DNA from: Actinopolyspora erythraea
GTDB lineage: Bacteria; Actinomycetota; Actinomycetes; Mycobacteriales; Pseudonocardiaceae
NCBI RefSeq assembly: GCF_002263515.1
Contig: NZ_CP022752.1
Span: 4,650,001 to 4,714,000, forward strand
DNA length: 64,000 bases
Direction of reading: 5' to 3'
Both the position numbers and the translations under genes were made by a program. Shown here one piece after another: positions 45,667-54,427 of the stretch. The notes below the pieces were generated by a model. It was not told the origin of the DNA. It searched no databases and saw only the letters and a list, made by a program, of their open reading frames with translations. Numbering within the stretch: position 1 is the first letter of the stretch; each line of letters begins with the position of its first letter.

Positions 45667-45996
45667 TCAGACCCGCATCCCGTCCAGCGCGCTCTCCACG
45701 GTTCCGAGCAGCCGCTCGATCCCGCGCTCGCGCTCCTCGTACTCGGCCGCCGTGTTGTCCAGTTCCTCCCGCACCCGCAGCAGCCTGGAACGCGCCAGCC
45801 GCAGCGTCTCGGAGTAGAGCGCCGTTCCCCCCTGCACCACGGGGATCAGGGCCGCCATGGCTCCGGTGAAACCGCTGGTGTCCGAAGCCGTCTCGTTGGC
45901 GTAGCTGTCGATGCCGCTGAAGGCCTCGGCGTTGCGGCGCAGCAGCTCGCCGTAGCCGTACAGCTGTGACGGCACCACTTCGAGTCTTGCGGACAC
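45667..45996 (-). CDS. Small WXG100/EspC-like helical protein
   Basis: 109 residues. Two helices separated by a short hydrophobic middle (LLRRNAEAF, then FTGAMAALIPVVQGGTALYSETL and RSRLLRVREELDNTAAEYEERE), ending without a tail. This is the pattern of ESX-1-type EspC/DUF2580-like partners encoded beside larger WXG proteins. GTG at 45996 has GGGAGG about 8 nt upstream; the frame is open to 46053. Upstream of the 338-residue WXG gene with a 246-bp gap that contains a short-repeat copy (near 45470) and no gene. Confidence 0.65.
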   Translation of the reverse strand: MSARLEVVPSQLYGYGELLRRNAEAFSGIDSYANETASDTSGFTGAMAALIPVVQGGTALYSETLRLARSRLLRVREELDNTAAEYEERERGIERLLGTVESALDGMRV

Positions 45997-46138
45997 CCTT
46001 CTTTCCTCCCGCACGGAATCCGACCAGTCTGTCACCGGTCCCGGCCAAGCCACCGGGACCGCGGCTGTGACGCGCTGGACGTGAAGGCGGTTCCAAGAAA
46101 TTCGGGAGAAGTTCGCACCGGAACTCCGTCCGCTTCGC

Positions 46139-46738
46139 TCAGTGCGCCACTTCCCCCAGCACTCGGCGGGTTATCCGCCGCGCGGCCTCGCACCGCTCGG
46201 TGCCGGAGTCCCCGTCGCTGACCACGACCTGCAGCGTGGCCCCCGCCACGTCGGAGTACACGGTGCAGTCGTTGGCGTAGGAGGTCATGGAGGCGGTGAC
46301 GGCGAGTTCGGAGACCGGCTCGCTGCCGAGCCCTTCGAACCCGTCGGGCTGCGCCGCCACGAGGACCGAGCGGTCCTGTTCGGCCTCCTGCTCCGCCCCG
46401 TAGCGGCAGCCGCGCACCGGCGGGTCGAAGCTGACCTCCTCCGGCTGCCCGTCGCGCACCGCGAAGGCCAGTTCGCGCAGCTCGGCGGGGTCGGTCAGCG
46501 AGCACATCCGTGCGGCCGAGAGGTCGGCCAGCTGTTCGCGCTGTTCGGTGGGGGTGGTGGGAGCGGCCGAGGAGGACGGCGCGGGTGTCGTTTTCCGGCC
46601 GGTACCGGTGGAGTCGGTGTCGGTCGTCGTCCCACCGCCGCCGCAGCCGCTCAACAGCACCAGCAGTGCGCCCGCGCAGGCCGAGACGCGCGATCCGGTG
46701 CGCCCCGAACTGGAACCGGCGCCAGAAGCACAAGACAT
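46139..46738 (-). CDS. DUF3558-type lipoprotein
   Basis: 199 residues. A lipobox (VLLSGCG) follows a short hydrophobic stretch, then a Thr/Ser/Pro-rich linker and a ~140-residue domain with paired cysteines (RMCSLTDPAELRELAF, RGCRYGAE, ANDCTVYSDVAG, ERCEAARRI). This layout fits DUF3558 lipoproteins, abundant in Pseudonocardiales and often next to WXG genes. ATG at 46738 with GGAAG upstream. Exported and membrane-anchored; function unknown. Confidence 0.75.
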   Translation of the reverse strand: MSCASGAGSSSGRTGSRVSACAGALLVLLSGCGGGGTTTDTDSTGTGRKTTPAPSSSAAPTTPTEQREQLADLSAARMCSLTDPAELRELAFAVRDGQPEEVSFDPPVRGCRYGAEQEAEQDRSVLVAAQPDGFEGLGSEPVSELAVTASMTSYANDCTVYSDVAGATLQVVVSDGDSGTERCEAARRITRRVLGEVAH

Positions 46739-46877
46739 GGCTTCCAGGATGCACCAGAACGCCGCACCGCGCGGCACGTCCGTGGTTTCGCGGGGGATTC
46801 ACCGCGTCACGGCGGGGAGGCGGGTTCCCGGTGCCGGGCGCGCCCCGACACGACCATCGGTCCACTGTGCCCCGAAA

Positions 46878-46924
46878 GGGCGAGGGCGCCGCCGGTGGTG
46901 ACAGGGCCGGCAGCACCCTCGCCC
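46878..46924. terminator. Terminator hairpin after the MHS transporter gene
   Basis: GGGCGAGGG (46878-46886) pairs with CCCTCGCCC (46916-46924) across a 29-nt loop that has its own GCCGG/CCGGC pairing. It lies 18 bp past the transporter stop on the minus strand. Confidence 0.6.
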
Positions 46925-46941
46925 GGTTCGTCCGCGCGTTC

Positions 46942-48255
46942 TCAGCGCTCGGTGGTCGTGGGGACAGCCTCGCCTTCGACGAGGTCACTCTTGTAGGTCT
47001 CGGTCAGCAGGTAGGCCGAGCCGAACGAGATCACCGCGAGCACGATCACGTAGGCGGCGATGGATATCGCGGAGTCGGTGGTGCCGTACAGCCAGGTGCA
47101 GATCATCGGCGCTATCCCGCCGCCGAGGATGGAGGCGAGCTGGTAGCTGACCGAGATGCCGCTGTAGCGCAGCCGGGTGGAGAACAGCTCCGAGAAGTAG
47201 GCGGACTGGGGGCCGTAGACCGCCGTCCGGCACAGCTGCATCACCATGCCGGCGAGCAGGTAGAGCATGATCGAGCCAGTACCCACCAGCATGAAGTAGG
47301 GCACTGAGATCAGCGCCATCACGGCCATGCCGCCGAGCACCATCCTGCGCCTGCCGAAGTAGTCGGACAGCAGCCCGAACAGCAGCATCAGCGGTATGTC
47401 GACGAAGCTCAGCAGCGAGTTCGCGTTGAGCACCGTGGTGCGCTCGAACAGCCCTTCCTCGGTGGTGTAGAAGACCATCCAGGTGCTGGTGATGTAGAAG
47501 GTGGCGTGCGTACCCAGGAACATGCCGGTGGCCAGCAGGATCGTCTTCGGGTGTGAGCGCAGCGCCTCCAGCACCGGCATCTTGGCCTTCTCCTTGGTGT
47601 TCATCACCTGTTCGAAGACCGGGCTCTCGCTGATCGTGATGCGGATGACCAGCCCCGCCACGATCAGCACGGCGCTGAGCAGGAAGGGGATGCGCCAGCC
47701 CCACGCGAAGAACTGTTCGTCGGCGACGCTGGCCGATATCGCCGAGAAGGTGAGGTTGCCCAGCAGCAGCCCGGCGGGCACGCCGACCTGCGGCCAGGAG
47801 CCGTAGAAGCCTCGGCGGTTCGCGGGGGCGTGCTCGACGGCCATCAGGGCGGCGCCGCCCCACTCGCCGCCGACGCCGATGCCCTGGGCGAAGCGGAGTG
47901 TGACCAGCAGCAGCGGCGCCCAGGCACCGATCGTCTCGTAGGTGGGCAGCAGCCCGATGAGCAGCGTGGCCACGCCCATCAGCATCAGTGACCAGATCAG
48001 CATCGGTTTGCGGCCGAGGCGGTCGCCGAAGTGGGAGAACACGACGCCGCCCAGCGGGCGGGCGATGAAGCCGACGGCGAAGGTGGCGAAGGAGGCGATC
48101 GCACCGACCATCGAGTCGAGTTCGGGGAAGAACAGCTTGTTGAACACCAGCGCGGCGGCGGTGCCGTAGATGAAGAAGTCGTACCACTCGATGGTGGTGC
48201 CGATGAGGCTGGCGAAGGCCACTCTTCGGGAGTGCGGCTGGGACGTACCGACCAT
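46942..48255 (-). CDS. MFS transporter, metabolite:H+ symporter family
   Basis: 437 residues, 12 membrane helices. It fits the MHS (metabolite:H+ symporter) branch: IEWYDFFIYGTAAALVF at the first helix, the loop motif FSHFGDRLGRKPMLI, and GVGGEWGGAALMAVEHAP. Characterised members take up dicarboxylates, citrate, shikimate, proline/betaine or aromatic acids; this sequence does not fix the substrate. ATG at 48255 with AAGGG about 10 nt upstream. Monocistronic. A link to the aromatic cluster beginning 1 kb away is possible but unsupported. Confidence 0.88.
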   Translation of the reverse strand: MVGTSQPHSRRVAFASLIGTTIEWYDFFIYGTAAALVFNKLFFPELDSMVGAIASFATFAVGFIARPLGGVVFSHFGDRLGRKPMLIWSLMLMGVATLLIGLLPTYETIGAWAPLLLVTLRFAQGIGVGGEWGGAALMAVEHAPANRRGFYGSWPQVGVPAGLLLGNLTFSAISASVADEQFFAWGWRIPFLLSAVLIVAGLVIRITISESPVFEQVMNTKEKAKMPVLEALRSHPKTILLATGMFLGTHATFYITSTWMVFYTTEEGLFERTTVLNANSLLSFVDIPLMLLFGLLSDYFGRRRMVLGGMAVMALISVPYFMLVGTGSIMLYLLAGMVMQLCRTAVYGPQSAYFSELFSTRLRYSGISVSYQLASILGGGIAPMICTWLYGTTDSAISIAAYVIVLAVISFGSAYLLTETYKSDLVEGEAVPTTTER

Positions 48256-49207
48256 TTGGTATGCACCCTTCGTGTCGAAGCTGTCGGGGACTCGCACGGA
48301 CAGGTGGATGTGGCGCAGATAACTAACGCTGTAAGTTTTGGGAACGTTAACGGCAGGACGCGCCGACCACAAGAGGGCGGGAGAACTCGATCATGAAAGA
48401 GGTCGGATCGAGCCGGACGCCGACGGGGCGAGGAAGCAGTGGCACTTCGAGAGCTGCCGGAGCACCCCGGCGACACCGGTCCCGCGGCCCTTCCCGAGCT
48501 GCTCCCGCGACACGTCGGGCGACAACTCGGCCGGCACGGCATCCGGGCTCTCGCTCACCGCGCGACGGCCACGAGCCAACTCGCCGTCCAGCCCCCGGCG
48601 CCCGACAGTCGCCAGGATGCTCGGCCGCACCCGCGAACTCACCACACGACTCGTCGCGGGAACCGGCGGAACCCGGCTCCACTACGCGGCCGGAGAGCAC
48701 GCCCGAAGACTTCAGCGGCGAGCGCGCGACAACCGCCTCGACGCGAGACAGTGCGGTCGGCGGTCGGTGGATGACCTCGGTAACACGCTCGGCCGACTCC
48801 CATCCCAGCCAGACGGCCCAGCGCGGAATCCAGCGCGTGTTGACCGGAGTACGCCCGGCCCGGACCGCGAAAAGCCTTCCCGGTGCCCATCCGGTCGATC
48901 GAAGGGGAACGCGACCGTGTAGCTGGTCAACACAACGGTACCGCATCTCGCTAGCTCCGCGATGCCGGTTTCGCCCGTATCCCGAACTTACCTCGGAAGG
49001 CGGGACGATCGGCGGTTCGCGACCCTGAACATGAAATTTTCACCCCACGCTGGGTGCGAATGTCACGACGGTTGAATGCGCTGAACACTGTCACAGAACC
49101 AGACAGTCCTGTGAGAATGTGGAGCAGCTGGAATCAGAGCAACAGAGCACACGCCGGGTGAGCCACCCGTTCGTCGAACCAGGATTCAGCGAGAGGTAAT
49201 CCGCGTC
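48256..49207. other. 952-bp interval with no confident gene
   Basis: Upstream regions of the MHS transporter and of the flavin reductase lie at its two ends. An AT-richer element with AACGTTAACG is at about 48340. Between 48600 and 48850 one plus-strand frame reads TVARMLGRTRELTTRLVAGTGGT with plausible codon bias but no start, family or ribosome site, so it may be a gene remnant. Near the right end CTGTCACAG (about 49088) and CTGTGAG-type imperfect repeats precede the flavin reductase. Confidence 0.4.
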
Positions 49208-49735
49208 ATGCTTGAGGCAGCATCAGACACGAACCACACGACCATCGCAGATACCGAGATCCCCCCACACCGGTTCCGCACCGTTCTGAGCCGCTTCGCC
49301 ACCGGTGTGGTCGCCATCGCCGCGCTGGACACCGATGACCGACCGATCGGTTTCACGATCAATTCGTTCACCTCGGTATCCCTGGAACCGCCGCTGGTCG
49401 CGTACTGTGTCACTCACACCAGCAGGAGCTGGCCCTCGATCCGCGCGGCTCGGCGGCACTGCCTGACCATTCTCGCCGACACGCAGCGTTCCGTGTGCAC
49501 ACGACTGGCCGGAAAAGAACTGAACAAGTTCGAGGGATTACGATGGTCCTCCTCTCCGACGGGACTGCCGATTCTGGCGAACTCGCTGGCATGGCTGGAA
49601 TGTTCGGTAGCGGCCGAATATCCCGCGGGCGACCACGTCATCGTCGTCGCACGGGTTCACCACGCCGAGTCCGGTGACGCCGAGGAGCCGTTGGTGTTCT
49701 TCGAAAGCGGGTACGGCACATTCGACGCCTCATGA
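49208..49735 (+). CDS. Flavin reductase-like FMN-binding protein
   Basis: 175 residues of the HpaC/ActVB-type flavin reductase family, which supply reduced FMN or FAD to two-component monooxygenases. Seen: RFRTVLSRFATGVVAIAA, GFTINSFTSVSLEPPLVAYCV (FMN-contacting segment with xTxNSFxSVSLxPP), LAGKELNKFEGL and a C-terminal VHHAESGDAEEPLVFFESGYG. ATG at 49208 with GAGAGG about 12 nt upstream. The likely client is the acyl-CoA-dehydrogenase-fold monooxygenase at 54.4-55.7 kb; linkage is inference from co-location. Confidence 0.88.
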   Translation: MLEAASDTNHTTIADTEIPPHRFRTVLSRFATGVVAIAALDTDDRPIGFTINSFTSVSLEPPLVAYCVTHTSRSWPSIRAARRHCLTILADTQRSVCTRLAGKELNKFEGLRWSSSPTGLPILANSLAWLECSVAAEYPAGDHVIVVARVHHAESGDAEEPLVFFESGYGTFDAS

Positions 49736-49860
49736 GCAGCCGTCCCATCGCACGACAGCGGATTTTCACTTCGAGGGCGCGGCAAAGATATCGGTGGAAC
49801 CGAACCAGGCGGTCGCGTATCAGCTGTGCCGAGGTCCGGCTCCACCCGTGTTCCGACGAA

Positions 49861-50952
49861 TCATTTCACCGCGCTGATGACACCGTGCGGGGTCCAGGTA
49901 TCCCCTGGCTGGCGGAGTATGTGCGAGAAACCGACTCGGGACAGCCAGTCCTCGTACTGCCCCCAGTGGTAAAGCGTGCTGTTCGCCGCTGGCAACGTCG
50001 CGAAATAGACGTTGTCCAGTGCCGCGTACAGTGGGCCGTCACCACTGGCGTCCGACATGGCGTTGAACACCAGCACTCGGCCACCTTCGTTCAACGCCTC
50101 GTACGCCTTGTTCAACAGCGTCATGTTCTGTTCCGGGGACCAGATGACGAGTTGGTTGGCGAACAGAACGCAGTCATAACCCTCGGGGTAGGAATCGGCG
50201 AAGATGTCGGCCGACACGACCGAGATACGTTCCGACAGCCCGCTGTCCGCGATCTTCTGCTTCGCGAGCGAGACCGCCCCCGGAAGGTCGAGCACCGTGA
50301 ATTCCACGTCGGGGTTGGCTCGCGCCAGGGTGATCGCGTTGACTCCGTCGCCACCTCCGACGTCGAGGACCCGCCTGACTCCGGTGAGATCGGCTTTGTC
50401 GACGAGGATCGGGTTCGAAAGCCGAGACCAGGAGCGCATGCACCGGTAGAACAACCGTTCCAGGTCAGGGCGGTGAGCCAGCCGATGGTAGAGGTCGTCG
50501 GCGTCCCCGTCGAACCGGCGGAGCCCGACGTTGGTGTTGTGCCGCAGCGAGTCGACGAAGTCCGCCTGTGGCTCGTAGACGATGTTCGCCTCGAAAGCGA
50601 TCATGTCGGTTATGATCTCCCATGTCCTGTCTGCGATCATCTCGTCGATCAGGGCCGCGTTGCGGTAGCGGCCATGGCTGACCGTGGTCAGGTGCAGCGC
50701 GGACGTCCCCAGCAGCAGGATCTCGGTGGGACGCCGCTCCAATCCCAGCCGAGCACCGATCTCCTCGGTATCACGGTCGGGCTCACGGTGCAGCATCTCG
50801 AACAGTCCGAGTTCGTTGCCCGCGTTGAGCATCTGGAAAGCCGCCGCGCCGAACAGCGTTCCGACGAGGTCCTGCTTGGTCAGTGCGGAGTCGGCGGAAG
50901 CGGGCAGTTCACCGGACTGTCCCGCGGCGGTTACGGGCTGGGTGGTGGTCAC
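49861..50952 (-). CDS. SAM-dependent methyltransferase of the plant-O-MT-like family
   Basis: 363 residues. The N-terminal winged-helix dimerisation domain (LFGAAAFQMLNAGNELGLFEML) is followed by the Rossmann domain with SAM motif I LDVGGGDG (196-203). The following acidic motif is FTVLDLPGAV. At the place where O-methyltransferases have the LHDW catalytic His, this protein reads LVIW, with Val269 in place of His. That suggests C- or N-methylation or another acceptor chemistry; related families include PhzM-like, MppJ-like and kynurenine C-methylating enzymes. ATG at 50952 with AGGAG about 8 nt upstream. Convergent with the flavin reductase. Confidence 0.85.
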   Translation of the reverse strand: MTTTQPVTAAGQSGELPASADSALTKQDLVGTLFGAAAFQMLNAGNELGLFEMLHREPDRDTEEIGARLGLERRPTEILLLGTSALHLTTVSHGRYRNAALIDEMIADRTWEIITDMIAFEANIVYEPQADFVDSLRHNTNVGLRRFDGDADDLYHRLAHRPDLERLFYRCMRSWSRLSNPILVDKADLTGVRRVLDVGGGDGVNAITLARANPDVEFTVLDLPGAVSLAKQKIADSGLSERISVVSADIFADSYPEGYDCVLFANQLVIWSPEQNMTLLNKAYEALNEGGRVLVFNAMSDASGDGPLYAALDNVYFATLPAANSTLYHWGQYEDWLSRVGFSHILRQPGDTWTPHGVISAVK

Positions 50953-51165
50953 GAGCTCCTCCTAGCTGATAGCGACCGTCAGGTCGCTCAATGGCGGTAT
51001 CCGGTCATCCACATCGGATGTCGCTGGTCTTCGAACCACCAGAACGATCGCACCCGGCTCTCTCGTCGGGCTCTCAAAGAACTCCCACCGATCCGGCGGT
51101 GGTGGGGAACGATGCATCGACAAGGCGGGTCCGTTCGGCGCGGATCTCTGCAACGCCGGATCGTC

Positions 51166-51179
51166 ATGTCGATTGACAT
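51166..51179. promoter_or_regulatory. Putative operator of wrbA
   Basis: ATGTC-GATT-GACAT, a perfect 5-bp inverted repeat that overlaps the TTGACA -35 box at 51173-51178. Position suggests repression. Confidence 0.55.
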
Positions 51180-51200
51180 CCCACTCCAAAAAATTAATAT
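51173..51200 (+). promoter_or_regulatory. Strong promoter of wrbA
   Basis: TTGACA (51173-51178), a 16-nt spacer and TAATAT (51195-51200). This near-consensus, A/T-rich element stands out in a GC-rich window. The transcript would have about a 40-nt leader before the ATG at 51246. Confidence 0.7.
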
Positions 51201-51245
51201 GTCAGTTATTTTTTCCGATATCGCACGATAATGAGGTACATCTTC

Positions 51246-51857
51246 ATGGACGCTCGAATCGCCGTTGTCTACTACTCGGCCACCGGCAATGTCCACGCCA
51301 CCGCGGAAGCCTTCGCGGAAGGGGCCACCGAAACCGGAGCCGAGGTGAGGCTGCGCCGAGTGCCCGAGCTCGCTCCCGCCGCCGCGATCGACAGCAATCC
51401 GGAATGGCGCTCGCACTTGAACGAAACAGCACACATCGCGGAGGCCACCCTGGAAGACCTGAAGTGGGCCAACGGGTATGCCTTCGGCACACCCACCCGC
51501 TTCGGCAACGTCACCTCACAACTCAAGCAATTCATCGACACCGCTGGAGGCCTCTGGGAGGCCGGCGAATTCGTGAACAAACCCGCCACGGGGTTCACCA
51601 GCAGTTACGAACTGCACGGTGGCCAGGAATCCACCCTGCTGTCGATGTACAACGTGCTGCATCACTGGGGTGCGCTCATCGTTCCCACCGGCTACGTCGA
51701 CTACGACATCAGTCACAACGCCGGTGGCAATCCCTACGGCATCAGCACGGCGTCCAGTGAGGGGCTGCCGAGCAAGGACCAGATCAAGGCCGCGAAGTTC
51801 CAGGGCGGACGGCTGGCCCAGATCGCTTCGCAACTCGCTCCCCTGCGGTCTTCCTGA
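51246..51857 (+). CDS. wrbA: WrbA-type NAD(P)H:quinone oxidoreductase
   Basis: 203 residues, flavodoxin fold, full length. The FMN-binding loop is VVYYSATGNVHA near the N terminus and the second FMN segment is FGTPTRFGNVTSQLKQFIDTAGGLW. WrbA reduces quinones by two electrons and avoids semiquinone formation. GAGG lies about 9 nt before the ATG at 51246; an ATG at 51231 is less likely. It is transcribed away from the methyltransferase gene under a strong-looking promoter with an overlapping operator, as expected for a quinone-responsive detoxification or tailoring gene. Confidence 0.93.
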   Translation: MDARIAVVYYSATGNVHATAEAFAEGATETGAEVRLRRVPELAPAAAIDSNPEWRSHLNETAHIAEATLEDLKWANGYAFGTPTRFGNVTSQLKQFIDTAGGLWEAGEFVNKPATGFTSSYELHGGQESTLLSMYNVLHHWGALIVPTGYVDYDISHNAGGNPYGISTASSEGLPSKDQIKAAKFQGGRLAQIASQLAPLRSS

Positions 51858-52263
51858 CCGAGAAGCACACACGGTGCGGCCTGGGATCACCCGGCCGCAC
51901 CGTACTCGTCTTCCCGGCGGTGGAGTTCGGCCAGTGCCGTATGAGCGGCATGGTGCCGCCGGGGCGAAGGCGGAGGACGTGCTGTGTCCCCCTCGCGCGG
52001 CGAACCGGCACCAGCCGGTGATCACGACTCCGTCCGGTCCTCGCTCCGCGCGTGCCGGTCCGTTCCGATCATTCGAAACAGCAGAGGTCGCGTCCCGCAC
52101 GGGATTCCCGTGCGGGACGCGACCACGCCGTCCCCGCCGCCGTTACGGCCGAGGGAAGCTCGGCCCTCGAACGAACTTCCCGGTTCGGCGATTCCATCGG
52201 ATCCGGGCGGTGTCGGTCGGTGGTAAGCCGCGAGGACCGAGCACGAAAGCCGCGGACGAAGAG
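51858..52263. other. Interval between convergent wrbA and MFS exporter genes
   Basis: 406 bases. The only clear element is the 18-bp-stem hairpin at 52086-52124. No gene is supported. Confidence 0.5.
52086..52124. terminator. Perfect 18-bp bidirectional terminator hairpin
   Basis: GGTCGCGTCCCGCACGGG (52086-52103), loop ATT, CCCGTGCGGGACGCGACC (52107-52124). There are no mismatches. It lies between convergent stops at 51857 and 52264. Confidence 0.85.
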
Positions 52264-53421
52264 TCACACGGTGTTGGCGACGGGAGTTCGGGAAACCACC
52301 ACGGCGAGAACGGCGCCGAGGCCGAGGGCGGCCAGGACAGCTCCCAGCCAGGTCGGCGCGACGTAACCGAATCCCGCTTGGATGGTCAGTCCGCCGAGGT
52401 AGGCACCAGCGGCGATACCCATGTTGCTAGCCGAACCACCGGTCGCCGCCGACAGCGGGGACTCACCCCCAGCCAGGTTGATCAGACGGGCCAGGAACGC
52501 CGGAATGACGGCGAAGCCCGCCGCACCGGTCAACACCAACCCGATGGCGACGGCCACCGGCTGGTGGGACAGGGCGGCGAAGACCAGCATCACAACCGTC
52601 AGCAGCCCCAGCGCGCCGCCGAGAGTGGGCAGCTGCGCTCGGTCCGCGGCCCAGCCACCCAACAAGTTGCCCGCCACCAGTCCCACCCCGAACAACGCCA
52701 ACATCGGCGTGATCGCGGCAGAGGACAACTCGGTGACCTCGGTCAGCAGTGGAGCTATGTAGCTGAACGAAGCGAACACGGCTCCCATCGCGAACATGCC
52801 GATGGCCAACGTCAGCCATACCTGCTTTCGGCCGAACATGGCCAGTTCAGCACGAAAACCGATGTGACCGGGGCTCGGTTGCGGTGGGACCGACGCCGCG
52901 ACGCCGAGAAGGCTGATTACCGCGGCGAGACTGATGATCCAGAAAATCGTCCGCCAACCGAGGTTCTGCCCGAGCAGGGTGCCCAGCGGGGCTCCGGCCA
53001 CATTGGCCAGAGTGATCCCGCTGAAGACCATCGCGATCGCCCGGGAACGCAGGTGGTCAGCGACCAGGTTGGCCGCCACCACGGTGCCGATGCCCAGAAA
53101 CGATGCCTGTCCGAACGCCGCGAGAACACGTCCGACCATCAACACCCAGTAGGCCGGCGCCACCGCCGAGACGAGATTGCCGACCACGAACAGCAGCATG
53201 GCGGCCAGCAGCAGCGGCTTGCGTGGCACTCGCGCACCCGCCATGGTGCATGCCGGTCCTCCGATCACGACGGCGAGTGCGTACCCCGAGATCAACGTCC
53301 CCGCCGTGGGGATCGACAGATTCAGGTCCCCGGCCACGTTGGGGAGCAGGCCGGTGATCACGAACTCGGCGGTACCCATGACGAACGCGCTCAGCGCCAT
53401 CGCCAGTAATGCGACAGACAT
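52264..53421 (-). CDS. MFS drug:H+ antiporter-type exporter
   Basis: 385 residues, 12 membrane helices, DHA1 family. The antiporter signature LISGYALAVVIGGPACTMAG (motif C-like) and loop motif ARVPRKPLLLAAM are visible, and the N terminus is LLAMALSAFVMGTAEFVITGLLP. The ATG at 53421 has GGAGGAG 5 nt upstream; the frame is open far upstream without similarity. It lies downstream of the aldo/keto reductase and monooxygenase genes on the same strand. Most likely it exports the product of the cluster or gives self-resistance (inference). Confidence 0.88.
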   Translation of the reverse strand: MSVALLAMALSAFVMGTAEFVITGLLPNVAGDLNLSIPTAGTLISGYALAVVIGGPACTMAGARVPRKPLLLAAMLLFVVGNLVSAVAPAYWVLMVGRVLAAFGQASFLGIGTVVAANLVADHLRSRAIAMVFSGITLANVAGAPLGTLLGQNLGWRTIFWIISLAAVISLLGVAASVPPQPSPGHIGFRAELAMFGRKQVWLTLAIGMFAMGAVFASFSYIAPLLTEVTELSSAAITPMLALFGVGLVAGNLLGGWAADRAQLPTLGGALGLLTVVMLVFAALSHQPVAVAIGLVLTGAAGFAVIPAFLARLINLAGGESPLSAATGGSASNMGIAAGAYLGGLTIQAGFGYVAPTWLGAVLAALGLGAVLAVVVSRTPVANTV

Positions 53422-53558
53422 CGAACTCCTCCGGGCGGTAGCGGGAACGGTCACCATGCCGTGTTCTCCGGTCAGCGGCGGTGACACTCGAGGGATGGGT
53501 GGAGGGGTGGCTGGGTGGCCGAACAGCGGGCCACCCGTTGTCCGTCTCAGCGGGCCGG

Positions 53559-54395
53559 TCAGGACACGTCGAAGAACAGTGCGGGATCCGGTCCTACCCT
53601 GAAGTCGGTGCCGATCTCGGTCAGCCGGTCCATCTCCGCGCCGGAAAGCTGGAAACCGAAGATGTCGAGATTGCCGCGGAGCCTGGTGGGGCTCACCGAC
53701 TTGGGAAGAGGAACCACCCCGAGCTGCGAGTGCCAGCGGAGCACCACCTGGGCGGGCGTGCGTCCGTGATCTCGCGCGATCTCGGTGATCGCCGGATGTT
53801 CCAGAAAGCCCTGCCCTCTGCCCAGCGGGCTCCAAGCCTGCGTGGCGATGCCGTGCTGGGCGTGGAACTCACGCAGTTCGGTCCGCGGCAGTCCCGGATG
53901 CAGCTCGATCTGGTTCACCGCGGGGGGCACGTCGCACTCGTCGAGCAGTCGGGTGATCTCCTCACGGCCGAAGTTGGACACCCCGATCGAGCCCACCCTG
54001 CCATCGGCCTTGAGCTTTTCCAGTGCCCGCCAGGTTGCCACGTAACGATCCAACCGGGGGCGGGGCCAGTGGATGAGGTACAGATCCACGTACTCCAAGC
54101 CGAGCAGGCCGGCACTGGTCTCGAACGCACGCAGCGTCTCGTCGTAGCCCTGGTCGTCGTTCCAGACCTTGGTGACCACGGAGATCTCTTCCCTGGCCAC
54201 CCCGCTGTCGGCGAGTCCCTTGCCGACACCCAGCTCGTTGCCGTAGACGGCGGCGGTGTCGATCAACCGGTAACCGGCCTCGACGGCGGTACCGACGACG
54301 TCGGCCGTCCGCTCGTCGGGGATCTGGAACACGCCCAGGCCGATCGGGGGGATGCTGTTGCCGTCGTTGAGGGTCAATGAACTGACCTGTGTCAT
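53559..54395 (-). CDS. Aldo/keto reductase
   Basis: 278 residues, an (alpha/beta)8 NADPH-dependent reductase. Catalytic tetrad positions are Asp and Tyr in RLIDTAAVYGNE, Lys in VVTKVWND and His in LIHWPRP. NADPH-binding motifs are PLPKSVSPTRL and the VGVSNFG-type IGVSNFG. Closest in style to AKR5-like 2,5-diketo-gluconate reductases, though substrates of such enzymes vary widely. ATG at 54395 with GGAAGGA upstream. It is 32 bp downstream of the monooxygenase gene and 137 bp upstream of the exporter, so the three likely form one operon. Confidence 0.9.
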   Translation of the reverse strand: MTQVSSLTLNDGNSIPPIGLGVFQIPDERTADVVGTAVEAGYRLIDTAAVYGNELGVGKGLADSGVAREEISVVTKVWNDDQGYDETLRAFETSAGLLGLEYVDLYLIHWPRPRLDRYVATWRALEKLKADGRVGSIGVSNFGREEITRLLDECDVPPAVNQIELHPGLPRTELREFHAQHGIATQAWSPLGRGQGFLEHPAITEIARDHGRTPAQVVLRWHSQLGVVPLPKSVSPTRLRGNLDIFGFQLSGAEMDRLTEIGTDFRVGPDPALFFDVS

Positions 54396-54427
54396 CGGTG
54401 CTCGTCCTTCCTGGGGAAAGTGGGTGG

